Assembly (NCBI RefSeq): GCF_015594625.1 | Contig: NZ_JADNRQ010000009.1 | Span: forward strand, 1 to 64,000 | Reading direction: 5' to 3' | Length of the DNA stretch: 64,000 bases | From: Desulfallas sp. Bu1-1 | GTDB taxonomy: Bacteria > Bacillota > Desulfotomaculia > Desulfotomaculales > Desulfallaceae | Shown here: positions 1 through 8,365 of the stretch, piece after piece | How positions within the stretch are numbered: position 1 is the stretch's first letter | How the letters are laid out: each line of letters opens with the position of its first letter | Made by a program: the position numbers and the translations under genes | The notes under the pieces: model-generated | The model's input: the letters and a program-made list of their open reading frames with translations, nothing else | What the model was told of the DNA's origin: nothing | Database searches by the model: none

Positions 1-134
1 GTCGCTATAGCCTGCTCCCGGGGGTAGGCAAACCCAATCCAGAAAGGAGCGAAAACCTGGTCATGGGGAGGCCGGGTTCACAAAAACTAACAGCTTGTTA
101 GGTATTGTGAGCTTTTTTGAACCAGGTTACGATC
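1..134. other. left-edge noncoding stretch
   Basis: No coding frame is recognised here. A short inverted repeat at 87-101 (CTAACA / TGTTAG) lies just before the first gene, and a purine-rich stretch with AAAGGAG occurs near 41-48. It may be the end of an upstream structured RNA or a leader, but no known RNA family was recognised. Confidence 0.3.
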
Positions 135-449
135 ATGATATTAACCACCACACCTTCGGTTGAAGGAAAAAAGATAGAAAACTATCTCGGCGTGGTGTGC
201 GGGGAAGCCATCATGGGCGCCAACGTCATTCGGGACGTATTTGCCGCCATCACGGACATCGTAGGGGGCAGGTCGGGCGCGTATGAAGCCAAGCTGGCCC
301 AGGCCAGGGAAATCGCCCTGGAGGAAATGTCGGCCAAAGCGCAGCGTCTGGGCGCCAACGCCATAGTAGGTATAGATATCGATTACGAAGTGGTGCGGGA
401 AGGCATGCTCATGGTTACCGCCAGCGGAACCGCAGTGAAACTGGTTTAA
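135..449 (+). CDS. YbjQ/UPF0145 family protein
   Basis: This 104-residue protein has the features of the UPF0145 (YbjQ) family: an N-terminal [10 protein letters not shown] segment, a glycine-rich middle ([11 protein letters not shown]) and the late motif [13 protein letters not shown]. Family members form small pentameric barrels and have been suggested to bind metal, but the physiological role is not established. I chose the ATG at 135 because family members begin with a Met-Ile/Leu-Thr-Thr-Thr sequence; a TTG at 117 would add six residues. The ribosome binding site is weak. The next gene starts 17 bases downstream, so the two are probably cotranscribed. Confidence 0.85.
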   Translation: MILTTTPSVEGKKIENYLGVVCGEAIMGANVIRDVFAAITDIVGGRSGAYEAKLAQAREIALEEMSAKAQRLGANAIVGIDIDYEVVREGMLMVTASGTAVKLV

Positions 450-466
450 TGCGAGGTGGCCCAAAA

Positions 467-1000
467 ATGCCCGGTAGAGTGCTGCTCATCGTCGATATGC
501 TCAATGATTTCATCCGGGAAAACGGTAGTCTTTATTGTGGGCCGAGCGCGGCCCGGATCATTGAAAATGTTGCCGCCGTAGCGAAAGAATTTGCCGACAA
601 TAATGAACCAATTATTTTCATCATGGATGCCCATGAGCCCGATGACCTGGAGTTTACCCGTTTTCCCAGGCATTGCGTCAAGGGATCGTCCGGTGCGGAT
701 ATCATCAACGAGCTTGCTTCTGTGGCAGTCCACGGGAAAAACGTTGAAAAAGTTACCAAGAACCGGTACAGCGGTTTTTTTAAGACCAATCTGGAGGAAT
801 TATTACAGAGATTCAACCCGGATGAAATCCACGTTGTCGGGGTTTGCACGAACATCTGTGTGTTATATACCGTAGAGGAACTTTGCAACCGCGACTATAA
901 GGTAATCGTGCACCGGGACGGCGTCGCAAGCTTTGATGACCAAGCGCATGACTGGGCATTAAAGCAAATGGAAACCGTACTGGGGGCCGTAATTGTCTAA
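467..1000 (+). CDS. nicotinamidase-like isochorismatase-family hydrolase
   Basis: This 177-residue cysteine hydrolase carries the family triad: Asp10 in LLIVDMLNDF, Lys98 in VTKNRYSGFF and the nucleophile Cys131 in GVCTNICV. Asp54, His56 and His69 (MDAHEPDD, PRHC) match the metal-binding positions of nicotinamidases, which turn nicotinamide into nicotinate for NAD salvage. That makes PncA-type activity the best guess; other amides are possible. The ATG at 467 follows GAGGTGG at good spacing; an upstream in-frame ATG at 449 has no such site and overlaps the previous stop. The downstream phosphatase gene overlaps its last eight bases. Confidence 0.85.
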   Translation: MPGRVLLIVDMLNDFIRENGSLYCGPSAARIIENVAAVAKEFADNNEPIIFIMDAHEPDDLEFTRFPRHCVKGSSGADIINELASVAVHGKNVEKVTKNRYSGFFKTNLEELLQRFNPDEIHVVGVCTNICVLYTVEELCNRDYKVIVHRDGVASFDDQAHDWALKQMETVLGAVIV

Positions 1001-1886
1001 CCGGAGGGGTTTTACTGACTATCACGTTCACCCCGGGTATTCCATTGACGCCGCGCCGGTAAGTATTGACGAATACTGTATTAAAGCCATTGAACTGCAA
1101 CTGGCTGAAATATGTTTCACCCCCCACTTGGAGGTTGACCCGGTACGCAAACATATCGATTGGTTTGTGCGCTGGGGCGGCAAGGTGCACCAAATGGATG
1201 ATTGGCGCTGGTTGGAACAATATTTTGCTGATATCCATGCCGCCCAACAAAAATATTATCCCGACTTGAAAGTAAAAGCCGGGATTGAAGTCGGTTTTGA
1301 GCCCGGTTATGAAAAACAAATAGAAATGATCCTGTCAAATTTTCCTTTTGATTTTGTGCTCGGGTCCATACATTGCTTAAACCACATTGCCATTTCATCT
1401 AAAAAAGAATGCCCGGGTTATTTTATGCACAAAAACGGCACCCAAGTAGCCAGGGATTACTTTACCATGCTGGAAGCTGCGGTAAAAACCGGTTTGTTCG
1501 ACTGCATCGCCCATATTGATTTATATCGCCGTTATGGCAAGCCTTATCTGGGGAATTCCGTTAAAATCATTCACCAGGGGTATATCGAACGCATCCTGCA
1601 ATTTATGTCCGATCATAAAATGGCACTGGAAATAAACACTTCCGGACTGCGGCGGGGACTCAACGATCTGCATCCCTCCATTACCATCCTGGAAACCGCC
1701 GTCCAACAAGGAATAAAATTTTATACCACTGGTTCCGATGCCCATTCCATCGACGAACTTGGAAAGGGTCTCGACCAGGCTGAAAAAATATTAAGCAAGT
1801 ATTCTTTATCCATAACCACCTTCACTAACCGCCAACCCGAACGACCCGAAAGGGTGGACAAACCCACCCACTCTACCATAAAATAA
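993..1886 (+). CDS. PHP-domain histidinol-phosphatase family protein
   Basis: This 297-residue protein is a PHP-superfamily phosphoesterase. It has the N-terminal metal motif HVHPGYS, an internal GSIHCLNH, a CIAHIDLYRRYG segment and the C-terminal GSDAHS, the order seen in HisK-type histidinol-phosphatases. Those enzymes dephosphorylate histidinol phosphate in histidine synthesis, but no other his gene is near, so the substrate could differ. The only start ahead of the conserved HxH motif is the TTG at 993, inside the end of the preceding gene, which suggests translational coupling. The C-terminal 25 residues are low-complexity and rich in Arg, Pro and Thr. Confidence 0.8.
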   Translation: MSNRRGFTDYHVHPGYSIDAAPVSIDEYCIKAIELQLAEICFTPHLEVDPVRKHIDWFVRWGGKVHQMDDWRWLEQYFADIHAAQQKYYPDLKVKAGIEVGFEPGYEKQIEMILSNFPFDFVLGSIHCLNHIAISSKKECPGYFMHKNGTQVARDYFTMLEAAVKTGLFDCIAHIDLYRRYGKPYLGNSVKIIHQGYIERILQFMSDHKMALEINTSGLRRGLNDLHPSITILETAVQQGIKFYTTGSDAHSIDELGKGLDQAEKILSKYSLSITTFTNRQPERPERVDKPTHSTIK

Positions 1887-1912
1887 ATAAAGGCGATGAA
1901 GGAGAGATTTGG

Positions 1913-2707
1913 ATGGGACCTTCGGGAAACCTCAGAACTGTCAAAAAATATAAAAAAGGTAATATCACCGCCGCTTTTGGGGTGGATTTATTTATACACG
2001 GCTCTACAGCCATCCCCAACTTATTGTTGAAGTTTTATAAGCAGCTGGGGATTACGGATACGGAAATGATGTTAATTATTCAGTTGCTGAGAATACGTAC
2101 GGAAGAAAAGATTTTTTTGCCTACTCTATCATTGCTGAGTTCAGTTTTGTCAGAGGATGAAGAGCAAATTGCCCGGAACCTGGAAAGCCTGGTTGGTAAG
2201 GAAATGCTTAAAATAACGGAGTTTTTTGATGCTGAAAAGGGATTAATTTTGCGGGGTTACGATTTTGAGCCCCTTTTTGAAAAACTGTCTGAATTCTGGG
2301 CCTGCGCCAAGGTCAAAGAAAACGAAAAGATAAAAAACATACTTGACAAGGAACCCGGTTTTACCATCAATCTGTACAAAGGGTTTGAAAAAGAATTCGG
2401 GAGACCCCTGTCGCCCATGGAAGTTGAACAAATCAATATCTGGTCTCAAAAAATGAAGCCGGTCATGGTACTGGAAGCGTTGCGCAGGGCCGTATTGATG
2501 GGTAAACATAATTTTAAGTATATAGACGGCATTTTATTGGAGTGGGAAAAAAACAACATCAATTGTCCCGAGGACATTGCGGAATATGACCGGCAGTACA
2601 AAATGAAGCGTACTGATAAAAAGAAAAACGACGGCAATTTAAGGCGCAATTCCAATTCGGACAAAACCGACAAGAAAAGTTTGATCAAATCCCTGTATAT
2701 GAACTAG
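1913..2707 (+). CDS. dnaD: DnaD-domain replication initiation protein
   Basis: This 264-residue protein has a winged-helix N-terminal half (about residues 10-115, including the FIHGSTAIPN strand typical of DnaD) and a C-terminal DnaB_2/DnaD domain (about 140-225) with the conserved FGRPLSPMEVEQINIW and YIDGILLEWEKN segments. DnaD helps remodel origin DNA and recruit the helicase loader in Firmicutes. The lysine-rich tail may bind DNA. AAGGAGAG precedes the ATG. The next gene encodes a DnaI-type helicase loader six bases downstream, so the two primosome proteins form a natural pair. Confidence 0.9.
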   Translation: MGPSGNLRTVKKYKKGNITAAFGVDLFIHGSTAIPNLLLKFYKQLGITDTEMMLIIQLLRIRTEEKIFLPTLSLLSSVLSEDEEQIARNLESLVGKEMLKITEFFDAEKGLILRGYDFEPLFEKLSEFWACAKVKENEKIKNILDKEPGFTINLYKGFEKEFGRPLSPMEVEQINIWSQKMKPVMVLEALRRAVLMGKHNFKYIDGILLEWEKNNINCPEDIAEYDRQYKMKRTDKKKNDGNLRRNSNSDKTDKKSLIKSLYMN

Positions 2708-2719
2708 AAAGGTATGAAT

Positions 2720-3451
2720 ATGATTGTTCATTGCGATAAATGCGCCGGGCGCGGCATTATTGTGCAGGATGGCGTTGCGGAACCATGCCCCTGCATAAAA
2801 CAAAGGGTGATTAATGCCAAGATCAAGGCCTCCCAAATTCCACCCAAGTTTAGTCAATATACGTTCGACCGTTTCAACCTTGGTTATTACTCCAGGACCA
2901 TGCTGGACCCGGAAAAAAGAATTTCTCACCGCGAGATCGCGGCCAGTACGCTGGCGGCAGCGAAAAATTTTGTACACAGCTATTTAAAAAACAATCATAC
3001 CGGGGGCCTGTTGCTTACCGGCCCGGTGGGCAGCGGCAAAACCTTTCTGGCCTGCTGCATTGCCAACGCGTTATTAGCCCAAAATAAAACTCTTTTATTT
3101 GTGGTTGTTCCCGATTTGTTGGACCAGATCAGGGCCACCTACGACGCCGCCAGGCAAAAAACCGTAACCGAGTCGGAGTTGCTGGATACCGCGCGGGAAG
3201 TGCCCCTCTTAATTCTGGACGACCTGGGTGCGCACAACTACACGGACTGGACCCGCAATAAAATATTTACCATTATCAATTACAGGTTAAATTATCTGCT
3301 TCCGACCATCATCACCAGTAACATCAACCTGGAAGACCTGGAAGAGTATCTAGGGGAAAGAACAACATCGCGTATTTTTGAAATGTGCCGGCCATACCGG
3401 TTGCTGGTGGATGTGGATATCCGCATGCAAATGGCCAAATCCGGCTTTTAG
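2720..3451 (+). CDS. DnaI/DnaC-type helicase loader ATPase
   Basis: This AAA+ ATPase of about 243 residues follows dnaD. The N-terminus has a cysteine cluster (CDKCAGRG then CPC) as expected for the zinc-binding domain of DnaI-like loaders. The ATPase core shows Walker A GPVGSGKT (about residue 100), Walker B LLILDDLGA and a sensor-type TIITSNIN, ending with an arginine-rich segment (GERTTSRIFEMC). It would load the replicative helicase onto DNA. The ATG at 2720 gives a better distance from AAAGG than the one at 2714. A terminator-like hairpin follows the stop. Confidence 0.87.
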   Translation: MIVHCDKCAGRGIIVQDGVAEPCPCIKQRVINAKIKASQIPPKFSQYTFDRFNLGYYSRTMLDPEKRISHREIAASTLAAAKNFVHSYLKNNHTGGLLLTGPVGSGKTFLACCIANALLAQNKTLLFVVVPDLLDQIRATYDAARQKTVTESELLDTAREVPLLILDDLGAHNYTDWTRNKIFTIINYRLNYLLPTIITSNINLEDLEEYLGERTTSRIFEMCRPYRLLVDVDIRMQMAKSGF

Positions 3452-3463
3452 ACAAATATTTAG

Positions 3464-3492
3464 CCCGTTCTTTTTTCGGACGGGTTTCTTTA
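3464..3492 (+). terminator. hairpin with T-rich tail between dnaI-like gene and cbiD
   Basis: CCCGTTC (3464-3470) pairs with GGACGGG (3478-3484), followed by TTTCTTTAT. It could end the primosome transcript or act as an attenuator for the cobalamin operon, because only 17 bases separate its end from the cbiD start and no separate promoter is obvious. Confidence 0.6.
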
Positions 3493-3508
3493 TCGAGGAG
3501 AAATGCCA

Positions 3509-4612
3509 ATGTCTGTCGAAAGTAAATTAAGAACAGGTTTTACAACCGGCGCCGCGGCCGCAGCCGCGGCCAAGGCTGCCGCAATCGCCCTTTATAAAAA
3601 AGAACGCCCCGGACATGTAACCGTTCGCAATCCCGATGGGAAAGAGCTTAGGATACCCATACACAGATATATAAACCAAGAAGACGGCAAAGGCGCCACG
3701 GTGATCAAGGACGGTGGAGATGATCCCGACGCCACCCACGGCCTGGAAATTATAGCCACGGTAGTTGCTACAAATAACGGCACTATCGTTATCAAGGGCG
3801 GGGAAGGGATAGGTACGGTAACCAAACCAGGGCTCCAAGTCCCGGTAGGCAGGCCCGCCATCAACCCGGTGCCCGCATGGATGATTAAAACTGCCCTGGC
3901 CGAAATCATGCCCGCCGGCACGGGTTGCACCGTCACCATCCGCGTGCCGGACGGCGAGAAAATCGCCCGGCGCACCCTGAACCCTCGCCTGGGCATAGTG
4001 GGTGGAATTTCTATACTGGGTACCACCGGCATAGTCCATCCCATGTCTGAGGAAGCTTACAAAAACTCGCTGGTACCATTAATCGACATGGCCGTTGCCC
4101 TTGGATACTCCAGCGTTGTACTGACACCCGGCCGCCTGGGAGCGAAATGGGCCGTAAGCCGGGGCATTCCGGAACCGGCCGTAGTTGAGATGAGCAACTT
4201 TGTTGGTTTTATGCTGGAGAAGTGCGTGGAAAAGGGCATTAAGAAAGTATTGCTCTGGGGTCATCACGGCAAGCTGGTTAAAGTGGCTGCGGGCATTTTC
4301 CATACTCATAGCAGAACGGCAGATGCAAGGCAAGAGACCTTTGCCGCACTGGCGGCTGCGCTGGGAGCGGGGCCCACCATCGTTTCATCCATACTGGAAT
4401 GCGTCACCACCGAAGCCATCGTGAAAATATTAAGAAGGGAAAATTTAATGCAGGTGCTGAATATAGCAGCTGAAAAAGCCAGCGTCAGGGCTTCCGAATA
4501 CGTCAGGGGAGATCTTGCGGTGGGAACCGCCCTGCTGTCCATGAAGGGCGAGGTACTGGCGGCCGACCGGGAGGCCCGCTTGATTGGGAGGGAATTGGGG
4601 TGGCGACTATAA
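3509..4612 (+). CDS. cbiD: cobalt-precorrin-5B (C1)-methyltransferase CbiD
   Basis: This 367-residue protein begins with the family signature RTGFTTGAAAAAAAKAA and contains the usual glycine-rich CbiD segments (DGGDDPDATHGLEI, GGEGIGTVTKPGL, GILGTTGIV-like). CbiD methylates C1 of cobalt-precorrin-5B using S-adenosylmethionine in the oxygen-independent cobalamin route. The ATG at 3509 lies eight bases after GAGGAG; the ATG at 3503 is too close to it. It is the first gene of a ten-gene run with overlapping or touching ends and overlaps cbiE by 13 bases. No cobalamin riboswitch is visible in the 57 bases before it. Confidence 0.95.
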   Translation: MSVESKLRTGFTTGAAAAAAAKAAAIALYKKERPGHVTVRNPDGKELRIPIHRYINQEDGKGATVIKDGGDDPDATHGLEIIATVVATNNGTIVIKGGEGIGTVTKPGLQVPVGRPAINPVPAWMIKTALAEIMPAGTGCTVTIRVPDGEKIARRTLNPRLGIVGGISILGTTGIVHPMSEEAYKNSLVPLIDMAVALGYSSVVLTPGRLGAKWAVSRGIPEPAVVEMSNFVGFMLEKCVEKGIKKVLLWGHHGKLVKVAAGIFHTHSRTADARQETFAALAAALGAGPTIVSSILECVTTEAIVKILRRENLMQVLNIAAEKASVRASEYVRGDLAVGTALLSMKGEVLAADREARLIGRELGWRL

Positions 4613-5232
4613 CCGTGGTCGGTCTGGGACCTGGAAGCAAAGATTACTTGACCCGGGCGGCCGAAGAAGCCATTACGCAGGCCGACGTGTTAATCGGGGG
4701 ACGCAGGCAACTTGAAATGTTCCAGGCCACACCGGCGGAAAAATATACCATTACCTCCGACATGGAATCCGTCTTCAACATCATAAAAAGCAAAGCGGCA
4801 GGCGGCAGCAAGATCGTCGTCCTGGCGTCGGGAGACCCGGGCTTTTACGGCATCCTGTCCTCCTTGAAGCGTGGTTTACCGGATCTAGATATAAGAGTTA
4901 TTCCGGGCATTTCTTCGATCCAATTAGCCTGTGCCAGTTTGGGAATTACCTGGGACGATGCCTTTTTAACCAGTTGCCATGGGCGTGATTGCGCGGCGCT
5001 GGCCTCGGAGGTAAAAAATCATAAAAAAGTCATTATCCTGACCGATCCCAAACGGAACCCGGGTAAACTGGCCCGGATCCTACTGGAACAGGGCGCGGGC
5101 GACAGGCCCGTCTTTGTCGCCTGTAATCTGTCATATCCAAACGAAGTGATCATAAAAACAACTTTAGGGCAGCTTGCTGCTGTTGACCAGTGGCAGGCGG
5201 GCAATTGCGTGATGGTGATTTGTGATGAATAG
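4600..5232 (+). CDS. cbiE: cobalt-precorrin-7 (C5)-methyltransferase CbiE
   Basis: This 210-residue tetrapyrrole methylase has the N-terminal VVGLGPGSKDYLT loop and the ASGDPGFYGI motif of the precorrin methyltransferase fold. CbiE methylates C5 while its partner CbiT methylates C15 and decarboxylates the C12 acetate. In many bacteria the two are fused as CobL; here they are separate genes overlapping by eight bases. It starts with GTG inside the end of cbiD. The order CbiE then CbiT and the length support the assignment. Confidence 0.93.
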   Translation: MATITVVGLGPGSKDYLTRAAEEAITQADVLIGGRRQLEMFQATPAEKYTITSDMESVFNIIKSKAAGGSKIVVLASGDPGFYGILSSLKRGLPDLDIRVIPGISSIQLACASLGITWDDAFLTSCHGRDCAALASEVKNHKKVIILTDPKRNPGKLARILLEQGAGDRPVFVACNLSYPNEVIIKTTLGQLAAVDQWQAGNCVMVICDE

Positions 5233-5806
5233 CCAGTGGCCTTATTCCACGCCGGGTATTCCGGACGATCTTTTTATCCGGGAAAAGGTGCCCATGACTA
5301 AGGAAGAAATACGCATTTTAACCCTGGCCAAGGCCAGACTGGCCCCCGGGCAAATAGTATGGGACATAGGTTCCGGAACGGGTTCCATTTCGGTGGAAGC
5401 GGCCTTGCTGGTACCCGGCGGTAAGGTATTTGCCGTTGAAAAAAACGCGCGGGCCACGCAATTAACAATCCAGAACGCGGAAAAATTCGGGGTTAATAAT
5501 TTAATTACCGTTCCCGGGGAAGCACCCGCCGTATTACATGACCTTCCCGACCCACACCGGGTAATTATTGGCGGCAGCGGAGGCAATTTACACCACATAT
5601 TGCAGCTGGCCGTGAACAGGTTAAAACCGGGGGGGAGGATAGTGGCCAACGCTGTAACTGTCGAAACATTTAACCACTGTACCCAGTTTTTTACCGGGCT
5701 AAACTGGGAAGCCATCCTGGTAAACATTTCCCGAACCGTTCCGGCCGGAAATGTCAGGATGTGGCGGGCTTTAAATCCGGTCTACATATTTACCCTGGAA
5801 AAGTAA
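5225..5806 (+). CDS. cbiT: cobalt-precorrin-6B C15-methyltransferase (decarboxylating) CbiT
   Basis: This roughly 193-residue class I methyltransferase shows the CbiT opening GIPDDLFIREKVPMTKEEIR and SAM motif I WDIGSGTGSISVEAA (about residue 45), followed by VFAVEKN. It catalyses C15 methylation with loss of the C12 carboxyl, working with CbiE. Two starts are adjacent (GTG 5222, ATG 5225); I chose the ATG, which lies behind GGTGAT. It overlaps the end of cbiE. A 35-base gap with a separate ribosome binding site precedes cbiL. Confidence 0.93.
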   Translation: MNSQWPYSTPGIPDDLFIREKVPMTKEEIRILTLAKARLAPGQIVWDIGSGTGSISVEAALLVPGGKVFAVEKNARATQLTIQNAEKFGVNNLITVPGEAPAVLHDLPDPHRVIIGGSGGNLHHILQLAVNRLKPGGRIVANAVTVETFNHCTQFFTGLNWEAILVNISRTVPAGNVRMWRALNPVYIFTLEK

Positions 5807-5841
5807 GCAGATTTAATGGTTTAGGGAAGGTGTGATGGAGA

Positions 5842-6552
5842 TTGTCTGGTATTTTTTATGGTATCGGCGTGGGACCGGGCGACCCGGACTTACTGACAAT
5901 TAAAGCGAAAAAAATACTCTCCGATGTGGATCTACTGTGTGTGCCCAAGTCCCGCCAGGAAAAAGAAAGCCTGGCTTTGGCCGTGGTTAAGGCGGTGGTG
6001 CCCAAGGAGCACAAGCTATTGGAACTGGAGTTTCCCATGTCCAGGGACAGGTCTGTACTGGAAAAAAGCTGGCGAGAGGCGGGGCAGCTGGTCGCCGAGG
6101 CGCTTTTATCGGGCCGTAACGTCGCCTTTATCACCGTCGGCGACCCCACTTTGTACAGCACATACGGTTACCTGCTCAGGTACATTAAGGCCAATTATCC
6201 CGAAATATCCACGGAAACCGTGCCGGGAGTGTCCTCCATCACCGCCTGCCCGGCATTTATCCAGGAGCCCCTGGTGGAAGGGGAGGAGAAGCTGGCCGTT
6301 ATCCCGGCCGCGTACAGCCTGGAGGACCTGCAAAAAATCATGGAGATTTTTGATACCGTGGTATTGATGAAGGTCAACAAACGGCTGCCGGAGTTAATGC
6401 AATACTTCAGACAATCGGGCAACGTGGAAACTTATTTTGTCAGTCGCTGCGGTTATTCCAACCAATTCGCCACAAACAGGCCCGAGCAAGTTATGAACGA
6501 TAACCTGGATTACATGTCGCTGCTGATTGTTAAAAAGCGGAGGGGAGCCTAA
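5842..6552 (+). CDS. cbiL: cobalt-precorrin-2 C20-methyltransferase CbiL
   Basis: This 236-residue tetrapyrrole methylase starts with GIGVGPGDPDLLTIKA and has the TVGDPTLYSTYGYLL motif that identifies the C20-methyltransferase subgroup (CbiL/CobI). It adds the C20 methyl group to cobalt-precorrin-2, the first methylation after cobalt insertion. Translation begins at TTG 5842 close behind GATGGAG. Its last base is the first base of cbiF, so translation is probably coupled. Confidence 0.93.
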   Translation: MSGIFYGIGVGPGDPDLLTIKAKKILSDVDLLCVPKSRQEKESLALAVVKAVVPKEHKLLELEFPMSRDRSVLEKSWREAGQLVAEALLSGRNVAFITVGDPTLYSTYGYLLRYIKANYPEISTETVPGVSSITACPAFIQEPLVEGEEKLAVIPAAYSLEDLQKIMEIFDTVVLMKVNKRLPELMQYFRQSGNVETYFVSRCGYSNQFATNRPEQVMNDNLDYMSLLIVKKRRGA

Positions 6553-7307
6553 TGATTTATTTTGTCGGAGCCGGTCCCGGCGATCCTGAATTAATCACCG
6601 TCAAGGGGGCCAAACTATTGGCCCGGGCCGATGTGGTGATTTACACCGGATCGCTGGTTAACAGGGAACTGCTTGATCTTTGCAAGCCCGAAACAGAAAT
6701 TTATAATAGCGCGGGCATGCACCTGGAGGAAATAACCCAAATCATGATTAACGCGCACCAGGCCGGCCGGGAGGTGGTCCGCCTGCATACCGGGGATCCT
6801 TCCCTGTACGGGGCCATCCAGGAGCAAATGGACGCTCTTAACAGTACGGCGGTGCCCTATGCCGTTGTCCCGGGCGTCAGTTCATTTTTAGCCGCCGCCG
6901 CGGCCATTCCCCACGAACTCACCTTGCCCGGAATCACTCAAACCGTAATCCTGACCAGGATGGAAGGTCGCACCCCGGTCCCGAAAAAAGAATCCATCAG
7001 TTCGCTGGCAGCTCATAACGCCACTATGTGCATTTTTCTGAGCGTGCATATGCTGGATGGTTTAGCCCGGGAACTAATTACCGGCGGTTATGGCGACCAA
7101 ACTCCGGTGGTCGTAGTGGAAAAGGCTTCATGGCCGGACGAGCGCGTGGTGACGGGCACCCTGGCGAACATTGCGGAAAAAGCGAGGGAAGCCGGTATCA
7201 ACCGAACAGCCATGATCATTGTGGGCGACGTTTTGAAGGCCGATTATACTCCGTCGCGCCTTTATGACCCCGATTTTACCCACGGTTTTCGAGGAGGCAA
7301 AAGTTGA
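6552..7307 (+). CDS. cbiF: cobalt-precorrin-4 C11-methyltransferase CbiF
   Basis: This 251-residue protein has the methylase N-terminus FVGAGPGDPELITVKG, the HTGDPSLYGAIQEQ loop and the RTPVP motif (EGRTPVPKKE) typical of CbiF/CobM. It methylates C11 of cobalt-precorrin-4. The start ATG overlaps the stop of cbiL. Downstream it overlaps cbiG by four bases, and the GAGGAGG near its end serves as the ribosome binding site for cbiG. Confidence 0.95.
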   Translation: MIYFVGAGPGDPELITVKGAKLLARADVVIYTGSLVNRELLDLCKPETEIYNSAGMHLEEITQIMINAHQAGREVVRLHTGDPSLYGAIQEQMDALNSTAVPYAVVPGVSSFLAAAAAIPHELTLPGITQTVILTRMEGRTPVPKKESISSLAAHNATMCIFLSVHMLDGLARELITGGYGDQTPVVVVEKASWPDERVVTGTLANIAEKAREAGINRTAMIIVGDVLKADYTPSRLYDPDFTHGFRGGKS

Positions 7308-8365
7308 AAACCGCCATTGTTTGCATTACCAAACATGGTTACCACCTGGGCCTGCGTGTTAAACAAAGACTTTTGCACGGCAACGGAGAAGTGGATCTTT
7401 TCGCCCCGGCGCGCGCATTTGTCGATCCAGGGGAAGCCACATTATTTCAAAACCTTGCCGATACCGTACAATCGATATTTCCGCGGTACCGCCAAATTGT
7501 TTTTATTATGGCCTTGGGCATCGTAGTTAGAATAATCGCCAAACATATTCAGGACAAAACCACCGATCCGGCGGTGGTGGTGATTGATGAGGCGGGACTG
7601 AACGTGATCAGCGTTTTATCCGGACACCTGGGCGGTGCGAACAGCCTGGCCAAATTTATCGCCGCTTCCATCGGAGCCAGAGCGGTAATCACCACGGCTA
7701 CCGACGTACACGGCTTACCGGCGGTGGATGACCTGGCCCGGGAACTAAACCTGGCTATCGATCCCGTTTCAGCCGTGCGAAAAGTAAACAGCGCCGTGGT
7801 CAACGGCGAAACAGTCCACATCTACACCCGGATCCCGCTACCGGTAAAACCAAGTTCCAATGTAAAAATTTATCAACCCGAAGATTACCTGAAACTACAA
7901 AACCATGCTCGTTACCATGTAATCATTACCAATCGTTTAATGGGTAACCTTCCGGATAACACGATGTTTCTCCGGCCCCGCAACCTGGTGGCCGGCGTCG
8001 GTTGTCGTTCTGGAACAAGCGAAAATGATATTTTGAAGGCCGTCCAAAACGCCCTCGCCAGGTGCGGGTACTCAATCTTAAGCCTGCGTGCCCTGGCTAC
8101 CATTGGGCGTAAAGCAAGTGAACCCGGTCTAATTGGAGCTGCTGCCGTACTAAATTTACCGATCCTAAGTTTTTCCGCGGAGGAAATAAATCACTTTTTT
8201 CAAACAACGGAGCTGCAGTTGCACAGTTCGGAATTTGTTCGGAACAGCGTGGGAGTGCCCGCCGTTTGTGAACCTGCGGCGCTCCTGGCAACAGGAAAGG
8301 GTGAGTTAATATTACCGAAACAACAATATCCAGGCATCACGGTGGCAATAGCAGAGGATCGATAG
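7304..8365 (+). CDS. cbiG: cobalt-precorrin-5A hydrolase CbiG
   Basis: This 353-residue protein matches CbiG across three parts: an N-terminal domain, a middle with LSGHLGGANSLAKFIA (about residue 105), and a C-terminal domain with VAGVGCRSGTSENDI and GLIGAA. CbiG opens the lactone ring of cobalt-precorrin-5A and releases the two-carbon fragment as acetaldehyde, a step specific to the anaerobic route. The TTG start follows GAGGAGG. The stop codon TAG at 8363-8365 lies within the reading frame of cbiH, in a different phase (see the cbiH entry). Confidence 0.95.
   Translation: MKTAIVCITKHGYHLGLRVKQRLLHGNGEVDLFAPARAFVDPGEATLFQNLADTVQSIFPRYRQIVFIMALGIVVRIIAKHIQDKTTDPAVVVIDEAGLNVISVLSGHLGGANSLAKFIAASIGARAVITTATDVHGLPAVDDLARELNLAIDPVSAVRKVNSAVVNGETVHIYTRIPLPVKPSSNVKIYQPEDYLKLQNHARYHVIITNRLMGNLPDNTMFLRPRNLVAGVGCRSGTSENDILKAVQNALARCGYSILSLRALATIGRKASEPGLIGAAAVLNLPILSFSAEEINHFFQTTELQLHSSEFVRNSVGVPAVCEPAALLATGKGELILPKQQYPGITVAIAEDR

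Noticed and set aside
1-134. 3' end of tmRNA, SRP RNA or RNase P RNA at the left edge
   Set aside because: None of the conserved core sequences of these RNAs is present in the visible part.
3452-3508. Cobalamin riboswitch before cbiD
   Set aside because: The gap is too short for the about 200-base element and lacks the B12 box.
8300-8365. Classic slippery heptamer for a -1 frameshift at the cbiG-cbiH junction
   Set aside because: No X XXY YYZ heptamer occurs in the cbiG frame and no strong downstream structure was recognised, so frameshifting remains only an alternative.
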